Shown: positions 1 through 6,596 of the stretch, one piece after another
Layout: each line of letters starts with the position of its first letter
How positions within the stretch are numbered: position 1 is the stretch's first letter
Assembly (NCBI GenBank): GCA_013202725.1
Contig: JABMRH010000118.1
Span: forward strand, 1-10,164
Length of the DNA: 10,164 nt
Direction: 5' to 3'
Source of the DNA: Desulfobacteraceae bacterium
GTDB lineage: Bacteria > Desulfobacterota > Desulfobacteria > Desulfobacterales > ETH-SRB1
Position numbers and translations under genes: made by a program
Notes under the pieces: generated by a model
The model's input: only the letters and a program-made list of their open reading frames with translations
What the model was told of the DNA's origin: nothing
Database searches by the model: none

Positions 1-1
1 G

Positions 2-421
2 CCAAAGATCCTGGTAAAAAGCAGGCGCCGTGACAGACGGTTAATGATAAGGACACCTCTTTTTCCAGGGTACCTGTTTTTAAAAACAGACTTGCACCCT
101 GCCAAACATATTGAAATTTTAAAGACAGTCGGGGCTGTCCGTTTAATCGGCAACAAAGAAGGGCCTATCTCTGTTGCCGCGGAGACCATTGAATCGCTTA
201 AAATTATGGTGGCGGGAGACAACAAGGTTTTAACCGGCGCCCGTTTCAAAAAAGGGGACCCTGTTACGGTGATTTACGGCCCGTTTGCTGGAGTGACCGG
301 AACTTTTGTCCAATACAGGGGCAAGGGGAGGGTTGTTGTTGCTATCGAAGCCCTTAGACAGTTTGCCGCGGTGGATGTGAGCGAAGATGATGTTGAAAGG
401 CTCCCAAAAATATTGTTATAA
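2..421 (+). CDS. NusG-family transcription antitermination protein (NusG paralogue, RfaH/UpxY-like), 5' end missing
   Basis: The reading frame is open from base 2 to the TAA at 419-421, giving 139 visible residues; the true start is off the left edge. The ATG at base 44 is internal, because the residues before it (SRRRDRRLM just ahead of TPLFPGYLF) belong to the NGN-domain core of NusG relatives. A KOW-type segment follows near the C-terminus (GDPVTVIYGPFAGVTGTF). NusG-family proteins bind RNA polymerase beside the clamp and change pausing or termination. The basic SRRRDRR stretch and PLFPGYLF are typical of specialised paralogues (RfaH, UpxY, LoaP types), which usually serve long polysaccharide or secondary-metabolite operons. 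Core NusG normally sits in a secE-nusG-rplK context, which is absent here. Which operon it controls cannot be told: the next genes are housekeeping, although a surface-sugar gene lies 4 kb downstream. Confidence 0.88.
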   Translation, partial: PKILVKSRRRDRRLMIRTPLFPGYLFLKTDLHPAKHIEILKTVGAVRLIGNKEGPISVAAETIESLKIMVAGDNKVLTGARFKKGDPVTVIYGPFAGVTGTFVQYRGKGRVVVAIEALRQFAAVDVSEDDVERLPKILL

Positions 422-425
422 CCAC

Positions 426-455
426 TTGACTTCTAAACAGGTTCTGTTTAATAAT
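426..455 (+). promoter_or_regulatory. Candidate sigma70-type promoter for the HU/IHF-led operon
   Basis: A TTGACT box at 426-431 (5 of 6 to TTGACA) and an AATAAT box at 450-455 (5 of 6 to TATAAT) are separated by 18 bp, starting just after the stop of the NusG-like gene. Transcription would begin near 462, leaving a leader of about 40 nt. The spacer contains a short inverted repeat, AAACAG-GTT-CTGTTT (435-449), which could be an operator. The call rests on consensus matching only. Confidence 0.45.
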
Positions 456-490
456 TTTAATGGCGTCGTAAAAAGTCCCATATTACAAAA

Positions 491-496
491 AGGAGG
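491..496 (+). promoter_or_regulatory. Ribosome binding site fixing the HU/IHF start
   Basis: AGGAGG lies 4 nt before the ATG at 501. The frame is open further upstream (to 387), but that extension overlaps the NusG-like gene and adds residues unlike the family, so this site decides the start. Confidence 0.8.
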
Positions 497-500
497 GCAC

Positions 501-776
501 ATGAATAAACTGGAGATTATTTCCGCCTTAAAAACCGAGGCTAATATCTCAAAATCGGATGCCACAAGGGTGGTTCAAATATTTTTTGATTCTATGCAGA
601 ATGCCTTGGTGCATGGAGAAAGAGTTGAAATTCGCGGGCTGAGCAGCTTTTTTGTAAAAGAGCACAAAGCATATACCGGCAGAAACCCAAAGACAGGTGA
701 AAGGGTTCTAATAAAGCCAAAAAAGCTCCCGTTTTTTAAGGCCGGAAAAGAATTGAAAGACAGGGTAGATAATTAA
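501..776 (+). CDS. HU/IHF-family nucleoid DNA-bending protein (IHF beta-like)
   Basis: A 91-residue protein of normal family length that acts as a dimer to bend and compact DNA, and to help replication, recombination and transcription complexes form. The signature GRNPKTGE is at residues 60-67; Pro63 is the residue that intercalates between base pairs in this family. The beta-arm is basic and the C-terminal helix ends KAGKELKDRVDN, closer to IHF subunits (compare FKPGKELRDR in IHF beta) than to HU, though HU and IHF are hard to separate in this phylum. It is first in a string with holB 4 bp downstream, a tight spacing that suggests co-transcription. Whether it pairs with a second subunit gene elsewhere cannot be seen here. 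Confidence 0.93.
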   Translation: MNKLEIISALKTEANISKSDATRVVQIFFDSMQNALVHGERVEIRGLSSFFVKEHKAYTGRNPKTGERVLIKPKKLPFFKAGKELKDRVDN

Positions 777-780
777 ATTT

Positions 781-1827
781 GTGTCCAAGTTTCCGGTAAT
801 AATAGATCAAAAAAAGCCGATAGAACTTTTAACCGCCTTTCTACAAAAAGGTACTATTCCTAACGCCCTTCTTTTTACAGGCATTGAAGGGGTTGGCAAA
901 CGCACTATAGCCACGATGTTTGCCATGGCGTGTAACTGTCTAAGCAAAGAGCCATGGAGCTTTTTTCAGAGCGGGAATCAAGCAACAAAATGCCGGATCT
1001 GTTATTGCAAAGCATGCGTGAAAATCCGATCAGGAAGTCATCCTGATATCATACATATTAAGCCGTCAGGCGCCTATATCAAGATTGCTCAGATACGTTC
1101 TTTGCGTGATATGCTTGCCATGAAACCTTACGAGGCAAGGATACGTGTTGTAATAATATCAGATGCCCAGGCAATGAACCCTTCGGCCGGTAATGCGTTG
1201 CTCAAGGTTCTTGAGGAACCACCTGCCCGGACCATTCTGATACTTACCACCATACAGTCGTCCGATCTCCTCCCAACAATTGTTTCACGCTGTCAGCATA
1301 TCAGATTTAACCCAATTTCCTGTAAGAGCCTGGAAGATATTCTGGTTGACAAAGAGGGGCTTGATTATGATGATGCAAAAATAGTTGCGATTCTGGCGAG
1401 CGGGAGTTTGTCTAAAGCCCTTTCGATAGCTGAGTCTAAGAATCGTGTAAGCTGGATAAACCGGCGCAGTTGGCTTATAAATACCTTAAACCTTGATATG
1501 CCCGGTCAAATGTCCACACAACCGGTCGTTTCACTTTTGGCTTTTGCAGCAGAGTTATCAAAAAACAAGGAAATCCTGCAAGATTCTCTGGGGGTGATTA
1601 AATCCTGGTTGAGAGACGTTATTGTATATAAATCCTGTCCTGAGAAAATTATAAACAAGGATTTGATTGACAATATTCAACATGTTTCACAAAAACTTAC
1701 CGCAAGAGATCTGATAGCAAAAATTGAAGCTATCCGGACCGCACAAAAAGGGATTAAGGCCGGCGCTAATTTAAGGTTGACCTTAGAAGCAATGGTAATA
1801 CAGCTCGCGTATGAACCGCAAACCTAA
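781..1827 (+). CDS. holB: DNA polymerase III subunit delta'
   Basis: A 348-residue clamp-loader subunit of the AAA+ family; with delta and tau/gamma it opens the beta sliding clamp and loads it on primed DNA. Visible features: a P-loop-like GIEGVGKRT (34-42); a zinc-ribbon cysteine set (C71, C74, C76, C79, with C51/C53 nearby); a Walker-B-like strand VVIISDAQAMN (123-133); the ALLKVLEEPP segment (139-148); and the SRC motif (169-171) of delta' and tau/gamma proteins. The P-loop has K-R where an active ATPase has K-S/T, in line with delta' being a poor or non-hydrolysing subunit. The start is GTG at 781 with no clear Shine-Dalgarno, only 4 bp after the previous stop, so translation may be coupled; the N-terminus aligns with family starts. 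tmk, a common neighbour of holB, is not present. Confidence 0.93.
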   Translation: MSKFPVIIDQKKPIELLTAFLQKGTIPNALLFTGIEGVGKRTIATMFAMACNCLSKEPWSFFQSGNQATKCRICYCKACVKIRSGSHPDIIHIKPSGAYIKIAQIRSLRDMLAMKPYEARIRVVIISDAQAMNPSAGNALLKVLEEPPARTILILTTIQSSDLLPTIVSRCQHIRFNPISCKSLEDILVDKEGLDYDDAKIVAILASGSLSKALSIAESKNRVSWINRRSWLINTLNLDMPGQMSTQPVVSLLAFAAELSKNKEILQDSLGVIKSWLRDVIVYKSCPEKIINKDLIDNIQHVSQKLTARDLIAKIEAIRTAQKGIKAGANLRLTLEAMVIQLAYEPQT

Positions 1828-1848
1828 GCAAATATTTGAAGAATAATT

Positions 1849-2658
1849 ATGACAAAGATTGTAGGCGTAAGATTTAAGTCTTTTGGCAGGATTTACGATT
1901 TCGACAGCGGCGCATTTGTGCTTAGGTACGGAGATCGTGTGATTGTAGAAACAGAGCAGGGCCTTTGTTTTGGAATGGTTGCGGTGCTTCCAGCGCTATG
2001 TGATAAACGGTTGTCCGGCAGGCCGCTTAAAAAGGTGTTTCGTCTGGCTAATGAAAAAGATTTCAAGCAGCGAGAGAAAAACCTTGAAAAAGAAAAATCG
2101 GCCCAGGCATTCTGCATCAAATGCATCAACGAGCTAAAGCTGAAAATGAACCTGTTTGTTGTTGAAAGCTCCTTTGATGGCAACAAACTAACCTTTTTTT
2201 TCACAGCAGAGGGTCGTGTCGACTTTCGTCAACTCGTTAAAAATCTGGTCAACCAGTTCGGGGTCAGGATTGAGATGAGACAAGTCGGCATACGCAATCA
2301 GGCAAAGATGAGCGGCGGTGTCGGAAGATGCGGACGGGCAATTTGTTGTTCCTTATTCATGAATACGTTTGAACCGGTTTCCATACGTATGGCAAAGGAT
2401 CAGAATCTGTCGTTAAATCCAACAAAGATTTCCGGCCTGTGCGGTAGGCTGATGTGCTGCCTTACATATGAACATGAAACGTACAGAAAGCTTAAGAAAA
2501 GGTTCCCAAGGATCGGAAAAATAGTGAAGACCGCGAGCGGGCAGGGCAAGGTGGTACGACATAACGTGATACGCGATCGCCTGACAATACATATGGATGA
2601 GGGTCAGGAGATAGAATTGCCGTTAGATGATATTATAAAGGAACAGGAGAGAAAATGA
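1849..2658 (+). CDS. ricT: PSP1 domain protein, RicT (YaaT) family
   Basis: A 269-residue cytoplasmic protein with a PSP1 C-terminal domain (about 60-145) followed by the RicT cysteine signature: GRCGR (159-163), C166-C167, GLCGR (196-200) and C203-C204. In Bacillus subtilis RicT joins RicA and RicF in the Fe-S-containing Ric complex, which promotes mRNA processing by RNase Y. Proteobacteria generally lack RicA and RicF, so the role here is open. An additional CIKC pair (C89, C92) lies inside the PSP1 domain. The C-terminus is basic (KLKKRFPRIGK), consistent with nucleic-acid contact (inference). It lies 21 bp after holB and its TGA overlaps the metG ATG as ATGA, indicating translational coupling. 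The string holB-ricT-metG is a recurring arrangement in bacteria, as far as I recall. Confidence 0.9.
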   Translation: MTKIVGVRFKSFGRIYDFDSGAFVLRYGDRVIVETEQGLCFGMVAVLPALCDKRLSGRPLKKVFRLANEKDFKQREKNLEKEKSAQAFCIKCINELKLKMNLFVVESSFDGNKLTFFFTAEGRVDFRQLVKNLVNQFGVRIEMRQVGIRNQAKMSGGVGRCGRAICCSLFMNTFEPVSIRMAKDQNLSLNPTKISGLCGRLMCCLTYEHETYRKLKKRFPRIGKIVKTASGQGKVVRHNVIRDRLTIHMDEGQEIELPLDDIIKEQERK

Positions 2659-4589
2659 CCAGGCCGTTTTATATAACAACGCCTATCTATTATGTAAACG
2701 CGATGCCCCACCTTGGACATGCATATACTACTATTGCAGCCGATGTTGTTTGCCGGTTTAATTTTATGCGGCAGAACGAAACCTTGTTTTTAACCGGCAC
2801 AGATGAACATGGGGACAAAATAGTACGCGCTGCTAAAAAAGAGAATATAAGTCCCAGGGTCTATGTGGACAAAATAAGCAAGCTTTTCAGAGAGCTGTGG
2901 CCCCAGCTTAACATTAAATATGATTATTTTATCCGGACTTCCGATCCAGCCCATATTGCTGTTGTGAAGCAGATGCTGCAGAAAATTTATGACGCGGGCG
3001 ATATCTATTTCAGCGAGTATGAAGGGCTTTATTGCTTTGGATGCGAACGCTTTTTTACCAAACGCGAGCTGGTTGACGGAAAGTGCCCGGACCATCTTAT
3101 TGAACCGGAACCCATCAAGGAGTCTAACTACTTTTTCAAGATGAGCCGCTATCAGGACTGGCTTATCGATCATATTAAGAAGCATCCTGATTTTATTCGA
3201 CCCGAACGATACAGAAATGAAGTTCTGGCGTTTTTAAGCGAACCCCTTGAAGATCTTTGCATATCACGCCCAAAGAAGCGACTTAAATGGGGAATTACCC
3301 TGCCGTTTGATAAAGATTATGTTACATATGTATGGTTTGACGCTCTTTTAAACTATGTCTCAGCTCTTGGATATCCTGACGGAGAGCTGTTTAAAAAATT
3401 TTGGCCGTATGTTCAGCATATAGTAGCCAAGGACATTCTCAAGCCTCATGCTATATTCTGGCCTATCATGCTCAAGGCTGCCGGCATTCAGATGTATAAA
3501 CATCTTAATGTTCATGGATACTGGAATGTTGACCAGGGCAAGATGTCCAAAAGTATCGGGAATGTTGTAGAGCCGCTTCAGCTAAAAAATGTTTACGGGC
3601 TTGATGCATTCAGGTTTTTTTTGATGCGGGATATGGTATTCGGGCTTGATTCTAATTTTAGCGAACAGGCGCTGGTTCAGCGAATCAATGCGGACCTGGC
3701 AAACGATCTTGGCAACCTGTTTTCCAGAGTTGTTGCAATGGTCCATAAATATTTCAAAGGCATAGTCCCGGAGGTTGATCCGGAAGTTGAAAACGAATTT
3801 CAGCTCGGCCTTGAATCAGATGCTCTGGCCACAATTTCCGAATATGAGCAGGCCATGGAAAATTTTTCTTTTCATAAAGCCCTTGTGGCAACATGGGAGT
3901 TAATCGCCAAGATGAACAGATATGTCGATGTTACCTCGCCGTGGGTGCTTGCAAAGAAAAAATCCAGCAAAAAACAGTTGCAGGTTGTAATCTCGAATCT
4001 TCTTAACGGGCTCGGAGTAATAGCAGGCCTTATTTATCCGATCATGCCGGACACATCCGCAGCCATGCAAAAGCATCTTGGCGTGGATCCGGACCTGATT
4101 ACAAAAGGGAGCTTTAACAAGCTCGATATGCTTAGAACATGGAAAATAATTAAGCCTGGCACGCAGCTTCCAAAAGGGATCACCCTTTTCCCCAGAATTG
4201 ACCTGAAAAAGAATAAAGCTGCAGCACAGAAGGAAGCAGTTGACGGAGACCTCTTATCTGTCTTAAAAACCGAGATACCTATAGAAGCATTCGGCGCAAT
4301 TGATCTCAGGGTGGCTACAGTACTTAGCGCAGAATCGATTCCAAGGGCAAAAAAGCTGCTTAAACTCGAGGTCGATCTGGGAGAAAAACGGATACTTGCA
4401 GCAGGTATTGCCGCAAGCTATAAACCTGAAGAGTTGGTCGGGAAACAGGTAATTGTTGTTGCCAATTTAAAACCGGCTAAAATAATGGGAATAGTTTCAA
4501 ACGGAATGGCGCTGGCTGCTGTTGATGATAAGGGTTGTTCTTTAGTAACGGTTGACAGGAAGGTTAAGCCGGGAACGCCGGTGGGTTGA
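2655..4589 (+). CDS. metG: Methionyl-tRNA synthetase with C-terminal tRNA-binding domain
   Basis: A 644-residue class I aminoacyl-tRNA synthetase that charges tRNA-Met with methionine using ATP. HIGH motif HLGH is at 19-22, with GTDEHG at 48-53. The inserted knuckle carries one zinc-ligand set (C127, C130, C144, H147), and KMSKS is exact at 296-300. An anticodon-binding helical domain follows. From about 540 to the end is an EMAP-II/Trbp111-type tRNA-binding domain (FGAIDLRVATV near 543, then NLKPAKIMGIVSNGMALAA), which normally mediates dimerisation and tRNA docking. The ATG overlaps the ricT stop by 4 bp, and the downstream aminotransferase begins 14 bp after the TGA. All expected catalytic motifs are intact. 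Confidence 0.97.
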   Translation: MTRPFYITTPIYYVNAMPHLGHAYTTIAADVVCRFNFMRQNETLFLTGTDEHGDKIVRAAKKENISPRVYVDKISKLFRELWPQLNIKYDYFIRTSDPAHIAVVKQMLQKIYDAGDIYFSEYEGLYCFGCERFFTKRELVDGKCPDHLIEPEPIKESNYFFKMSRYQDWLIDHIKKHPDFIRPERYRNEVLAFLSEPLEDLCISRPKKRLKWGITLPFDKDYVTYVWFDALLNYVSALGYPDGELFKKFWPYVQHIVAKDILKPHAIFWPIMLKAAGIQMYKHLNVHGYWNVDQGKMSKSIGNVVEPLQLKNVYGLDAFRFFLMRDMVFGLDSNFSEQALVQRINADLANDLGNLFSRVVAMVHKYFKGIVPEVDPEVENEFQLGLESDALATISEYEQAMENFSFHKALVATWELIAKMNRYVDVTSPWVLAKKKSSKKQLQVVISNLLNGLGVIAGLIYPIMPDTSAAMQKHLGVDPDLITKGSFNKLDMLRTWKIIKPGTQLPKGITLFPRIDLKKNKAAAQKEAVDGDLLSVLKTEIPIEAFGAIDLRVATVLSAESIPRAKKLLKLEVDLGEKRILAAGIAASYKPEELVGKQVIVVANLKPAKIMGIVSNGMALAAVDDKGCSLVTVDRKVKPGTPVG

Positions 4590-4590
4590 A

Positions 4591-4596
4591 GGGAGG
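4591..4596 (+). promoter_or_regulatory. Ribosome binding site fixing the kdnA-like start
   Basis: GGGAGG sits 7 nt before the ATG at 4604. A TTG at 4586 is in frame and overlaps the metG stop, but it has no properly spaced site and would add MKGGFR before the family's usual N-terminus MPGFE. Confidence 0.75.
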
Positions 4597-4603
4597 ATTT
4601 AGA

Positions 4604-5794
4604 ATGCCGGGTTTTGAAATATTTGGTGACGAGGAGCGGAAAGAGGTTCAGGATGTGCTCGATACAGGCGTATTGTTCCGCTATGGTTTTGATCAGGCGC
4701 GAAAGGGTCACCGGAAGGCAAAGACTTTTGAGGCAGAGCTGTCAAAACTGACAGGGGCGCAATATTGTCATTTGTGTTCCAGCGGCACGGCCGCGCTTAG
4801 TATAGCCCTGGCTGCATGCGGAGTGGGGGCTGGAGACGAGGTGATTGTCCCGCCCTTTACATTTGTAGCAACTATCGAGGCTGTGCTTGAAGCAGGCGCT
4901 GTGCCGGTTTTTGCTGAAATAGATGAGACCTTGTGTCTTAATCCCGATGCTGTTAATGCGGTTATTACTCCTCGCACAAAGGCTGTTTTGCCTGTTCATA
5001 TGTGCGGTTCAATGGCTCGTATTGATGAAATAAAAGATCTTTGCGACAAAAAACAGCTTGTTTTGATAGAGGACGCCTGCCAGGCTATTGGCGGCTCCTT
5101 TAACGGAAAGGCATTAGGCACATTCGGGCAAATGGGCTGTTTTTCATTCGATCCAGTTAAAACTATTACATGCGGCGAGGGAGGTGCGGTTGTAACCAAC
5201 GATGAGAATCTTTATAAAATCGCTGAACAATATGCAGACCATGGTCACGACCACATAGGTGATGACAGAGGGCTTGAGGGTCACCCTGTTCTTGGAACAA
5301 ACTACCGCATCAGCGAATTGAATGCAGCAGTAGGTCTGGCCCAGTTAAGAAAACTTGATTATATCCTAAAAAAACAGCGTGTACACAAGAAAGCCATCAA
5401 GGATGCACTTGCACAGTTTCCGGAAGTTTCATTTCGAAGAATTCCGGATGAAAATGGCGACTCAGCCACATTTCTTTCCTTTTTTCTTCCGGACGAATCA
5501 AAGGCTCGCAAGATCGCAGGCGAACTGGGAAATGCCGGCGTTGACGCCTGTTTCTATTGGTATGACAATAATTGGCACTATCTTCGTCAGTGGGATCATT
5601 TGAAAAGGCTGAAGTCTGCGGCAAAGCTTCCGGCCGAGCTGTTTGAACATTGCCAAAACTATGACGAGATAAATCTTCCGCTATCTGATAAAATCATCGG
5701 CAGAACAATATCGATGCTTATAAAGCTTTCATGGACAGAGGAGGAGCTCAGCCAAAGGATAGAGAAGATTGTTGAAGTGATAGGCAAACATTAA
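4604..5794 (+). CDS. kdnA: DegT/DnrJ/EryC1-family PLP aminotransferase, probable 8-amino-3,8-dideoxy-D-manno-octulosonate (Kdo8N) transaminase
   Basis: A 396-residue fold-type I PLP enzyme. Seen: SSGTAAL (59-65, phosphate binding), IEDACQ with Asp157 (pyridine-nitrogen contact), and CFSFDPVKTITCGEGG (179-194) with the Schiff-base lysine at 186. The N-terminus MPGFEIFG, the DHGHDHIG stretch (212-219), FYWYDNNWHYL (317-327) and the C-terminal MLIKLSWT (371-378) match, from memory, KdnA of Shewanella oneidensis more closely than generic sugar aminotransferases. KdnA aminates 8-oxo-Kdo, made by the alcohol dehydrogenase KdnB, to give Kdo8N for the lipid A inner core. No kdnB is visible here. It is the last gene of the metG run and is followed by a long palindrome that may terminate the transcript. 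Family membership is certain; the substrate is inferred. Alternatives are other nucleotide-sugar transaminases of the same family. Confidence 0.8.
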   Translation: MPGFEIFGDEERKEVQDVLDTGVLFRYGFDQARKGHRKAKTFEAELSKLTGAQYCHLCSSGTAALSIALAACGVGAGDEVIVPPFTFVATIEAVLEAGAVPVFAEIDETLCLNPDAVNAVITPRTKAVLPVHMCGSMARIDEIKDLCDKKQLVLIEDACQAIGGSFNGKALGTFGQMGCFSFDPVKTITCGEGGAVVTNDENLYKIAEQYADHGHDHIGDDRGLEGHPVLGTNYRISELNAAVGLAQLRKLDYILKKQRVHKKAIKDALAQFPEVSFRRIPDENGDSATFLSFFLPDESKARKIAGELGNAGVDACFYWYDNNWHYLRQWDHLKRLKSAAKLPAELFEHCQNYDEINLPLSDKIIGRTISMLIKLSWTEEELSQRIEKIVEVIGKH

Positions 5795-5817
5795 ACCACA
5801 AAACACACGAAGATTAG
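5793..5817 (+). repeat. AACCACAAAACACACGAAG-type intergenic motif
   Basis: Directly on the stop codon of the aminotransferase lies AAACCACAAAACACACGAAG. It resembles the ACCACAAAG(N)ACACGAAG motif that I recall as dispersed in many anaerobe genomes. Only one copy is in the window, so its repeat status is recollection rather than observation. Confidence 0.3.
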
Positions 5818-5940
5818 CCCTACAACGACACTTGTCATTTCGACCGAAGGGAGAAATTTTTAACTATTTGTTTTATAATAAGATTTCTCGTCGCTTCGCT
5901 CCTCGAAATGACATCTAACATGGTAAGTGACGTTGTAGGG
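5818..5940. repeat. Nested inverted repeat (MITE- or REP-like palindrome; possible terminator)
   Basis: Outer arms CCCTACAACGACACTT (5818-5833) and AAGTGACGTTGTAGGG (5925-5940) are inverted with 15 of 16 matches. Inside them, GTCATTTCGA (5834-5843) pairs exactly with TCGAAATGAC (5903-5912), and GAGAAAT (5851-5857) pairs with ATTTCTC (5883-5889) around an A/T-rich loop. The arms are unequal: the right side has an extra 6 nt in the CGAAG part and a 12-nt spacer (5913-5924) that the left lacks. TTA flanks both ends (5814-5816 and 5941-5943), a possible but weak target duplication. There is no coding capacity. Sitting between the aminotransferase stop and the cytochrome promoter, it could end transcription. 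The TGTCATTTCGA...TCGAAATGACA core is one I recall as a common dispersed palindrome in Desulfobacterota and other phyla. Confidence 0.75.
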
Positions 5941-6041
5941 TTATTCATTGTTGTTATGATAAGTTACTATGCGAAAATTAAAACGCACATTAATTTATTT
6001 TTCTATAAAGGTCAAGATAAAAGAGCGGCATTCCTTTTTTC

Positions 6042-6070
6042 TTGACAGGCGCTGGTTGATTTGTTAAAAA
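6042..6070 (+). promoter_or_regulatory. Candidate sigma70-type promoter for the cytochrome c3 gene
   Basis: A perfect TTGACA at 6042-6047 and TAAAAA at 6065-6070 (4 of 6) are spaced by the optimal 17 bp. Transcription would start near 6077 and give a leader of about 78 nt ending in GGAGG (6141-6145), 9 nt before the ATG. A GATAAT at 6113-6118 is a second -10 candidate without a good -35. The rest of 5941-6154 is A/T-rich with no open frame. Confidence 0.45.
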
Positions 6071-6154
6071 ATTTCGTCAATGTTTTTAGCTGAATTATTA
6101 TAAAAAGTTGGGGATAATGGTTGAGTATAACTTAAAAGCTGGAGGCTTATTGGA

Positions 6155-6532
6155 ATGAAAAAAAATAATACCGCATTATTTATATCAATAGCAGGGTTGG
6201 CGTTTCTGTTTATCTTTGGAACGGCGTATGCTCAGGATGACATAACCATGTTGGAACATGATGCCTTTATAGATCGCGAGAGACCCGGGGCTGTTTTTTC
6301 GCACACACTCCATGCTGATGATGCGGAAATCGATTGTTTGACGTGTCATCATATATATGAAAATGGTGAGAATATGTGGGATGATTCTTCCGAGAGTGAA
6401 TGCGCGGCATGTCATAAGCTTGAGGCTAACGGCAAGACGCTACCCCTAATGAAGGCATTTCATGAAATTTGCAAGGGGTGCCATGAAAAAGAGAAAGGCC
6501 CGCTTACATGCGGTGAGTGCCATCCCAGGTAA
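6155..6532 (+). CDS. Periplasmic tetraheme cytochrome c3 (class III cytochrome c)
   Basis: A 125-residue precursor. The signal peptide is KKNN, a hydrophobic core and AYA, cleaved before Gln27; the mature protein is about 99 residues. Four CxxCH haem sites are at C61-H65, C83-H87, C106-H110 and C119-H123. Further histidines at H50, H53, H66 and H103 follow the c3 axial-ligand plan: an H-x2-H pair before haem 1, a histidine directly after the first haem-binding His, and one just before haem 3, so all four haems should be bis-histidine. All four sites are CxxCH, whereas Desulfovibrio c3 often has two CxxxxCH sites. These proteins shuttle electrons between periplasmic hydrogenases or formate dehydrogenases and membrane complexes in sulfate reducers. 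The gene stands alone, with its own promoter candidate and a hairpin after it, so its partners are not shown by context. Confidence 0.94.
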   Translation: MKKNNTALFISIAGLAFLFIFGTAYAQDDITMLEHDAFIDRERPGAVFSHTLHADDAEIDCLTCHHIYENGENMWDDSSESECAACHKLEANGKTLPLMKAFHEICKGCHEKEKGPLTCGECHPR

Positions 6533-6563
6533 AAAAGAATAACAGGATATAATTATAATAATG

Positions 6564-6596
6564 AGGCCGTTGCGAATTTGAAATTTGCAACGGCCT
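6564..6596. terminator. Bidirectional hairpin terminator between the c3 gene and aroQ
   Basis: AGGCCGTTGCGAATTT (6564-6579) and AAATTTGCAACGGCCT (6581-6596) form a 16-bp stem with one mismatch and a minimal loop. It sits 31 bp after the cytochrome stop, and its right arm touches the aroQ stop codon (6598-6596, minus strand). T-rich but interrupted tracts follow on both strands (TTACATTTT on +, CATTATTATAATT on -), fitting a shared terminator for convergent genes. Confidence 0.75.

Noticed and set aside
461..479. TGGCGTCGTAAAAAGTCCC string as part of a dispersed palindromic repeat
   Set aside because: It resembles a repeat I recall from related genomes, but no inverted partner or second copy is in the window, so it is not listed as a feature.
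387..500. N-terminal extension of the HU/IHF frame back to base 387
   Set aside because: It overlaps the NusG-like gene and adds residues unlike HU/IHF; the AGGAGG at 491-496 supports the ATG at 501.
1893..2204. Reverse-strand open frame of 103 codons inside ricT
   Set aside because: It lies entirely within a well-supported gene, has low-complexity Ser/Phe-rich composition typical of antisense frames, and has no ribosome site.
2790..3185. Reverse-strand open frame of 131 codons inside metG
   Set aside because: Antisense of conserved synthetase sequence; no recognisable domain or start signal.
4742..4999. Reverse-strand open frames inside the aminotransferase gene
   Set aside because: Two overlapping antisense frames over the conserved PLP core; both are shadows of the real gene.
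5818..5940. CRISPR-like or phage attachment site interpretation of the palindrome
   Set aside because: There are no direct repeats with spacers, and no tRNA or integrase nearby; the structure is an inverted repeat.
5941..6041. Small gene or structured RNA in the stretch before the cytochrome promoter
   Set aside because: A/T-rich sequence without an open frame of useful length or a convincing hairpin; nothing supports a feature.
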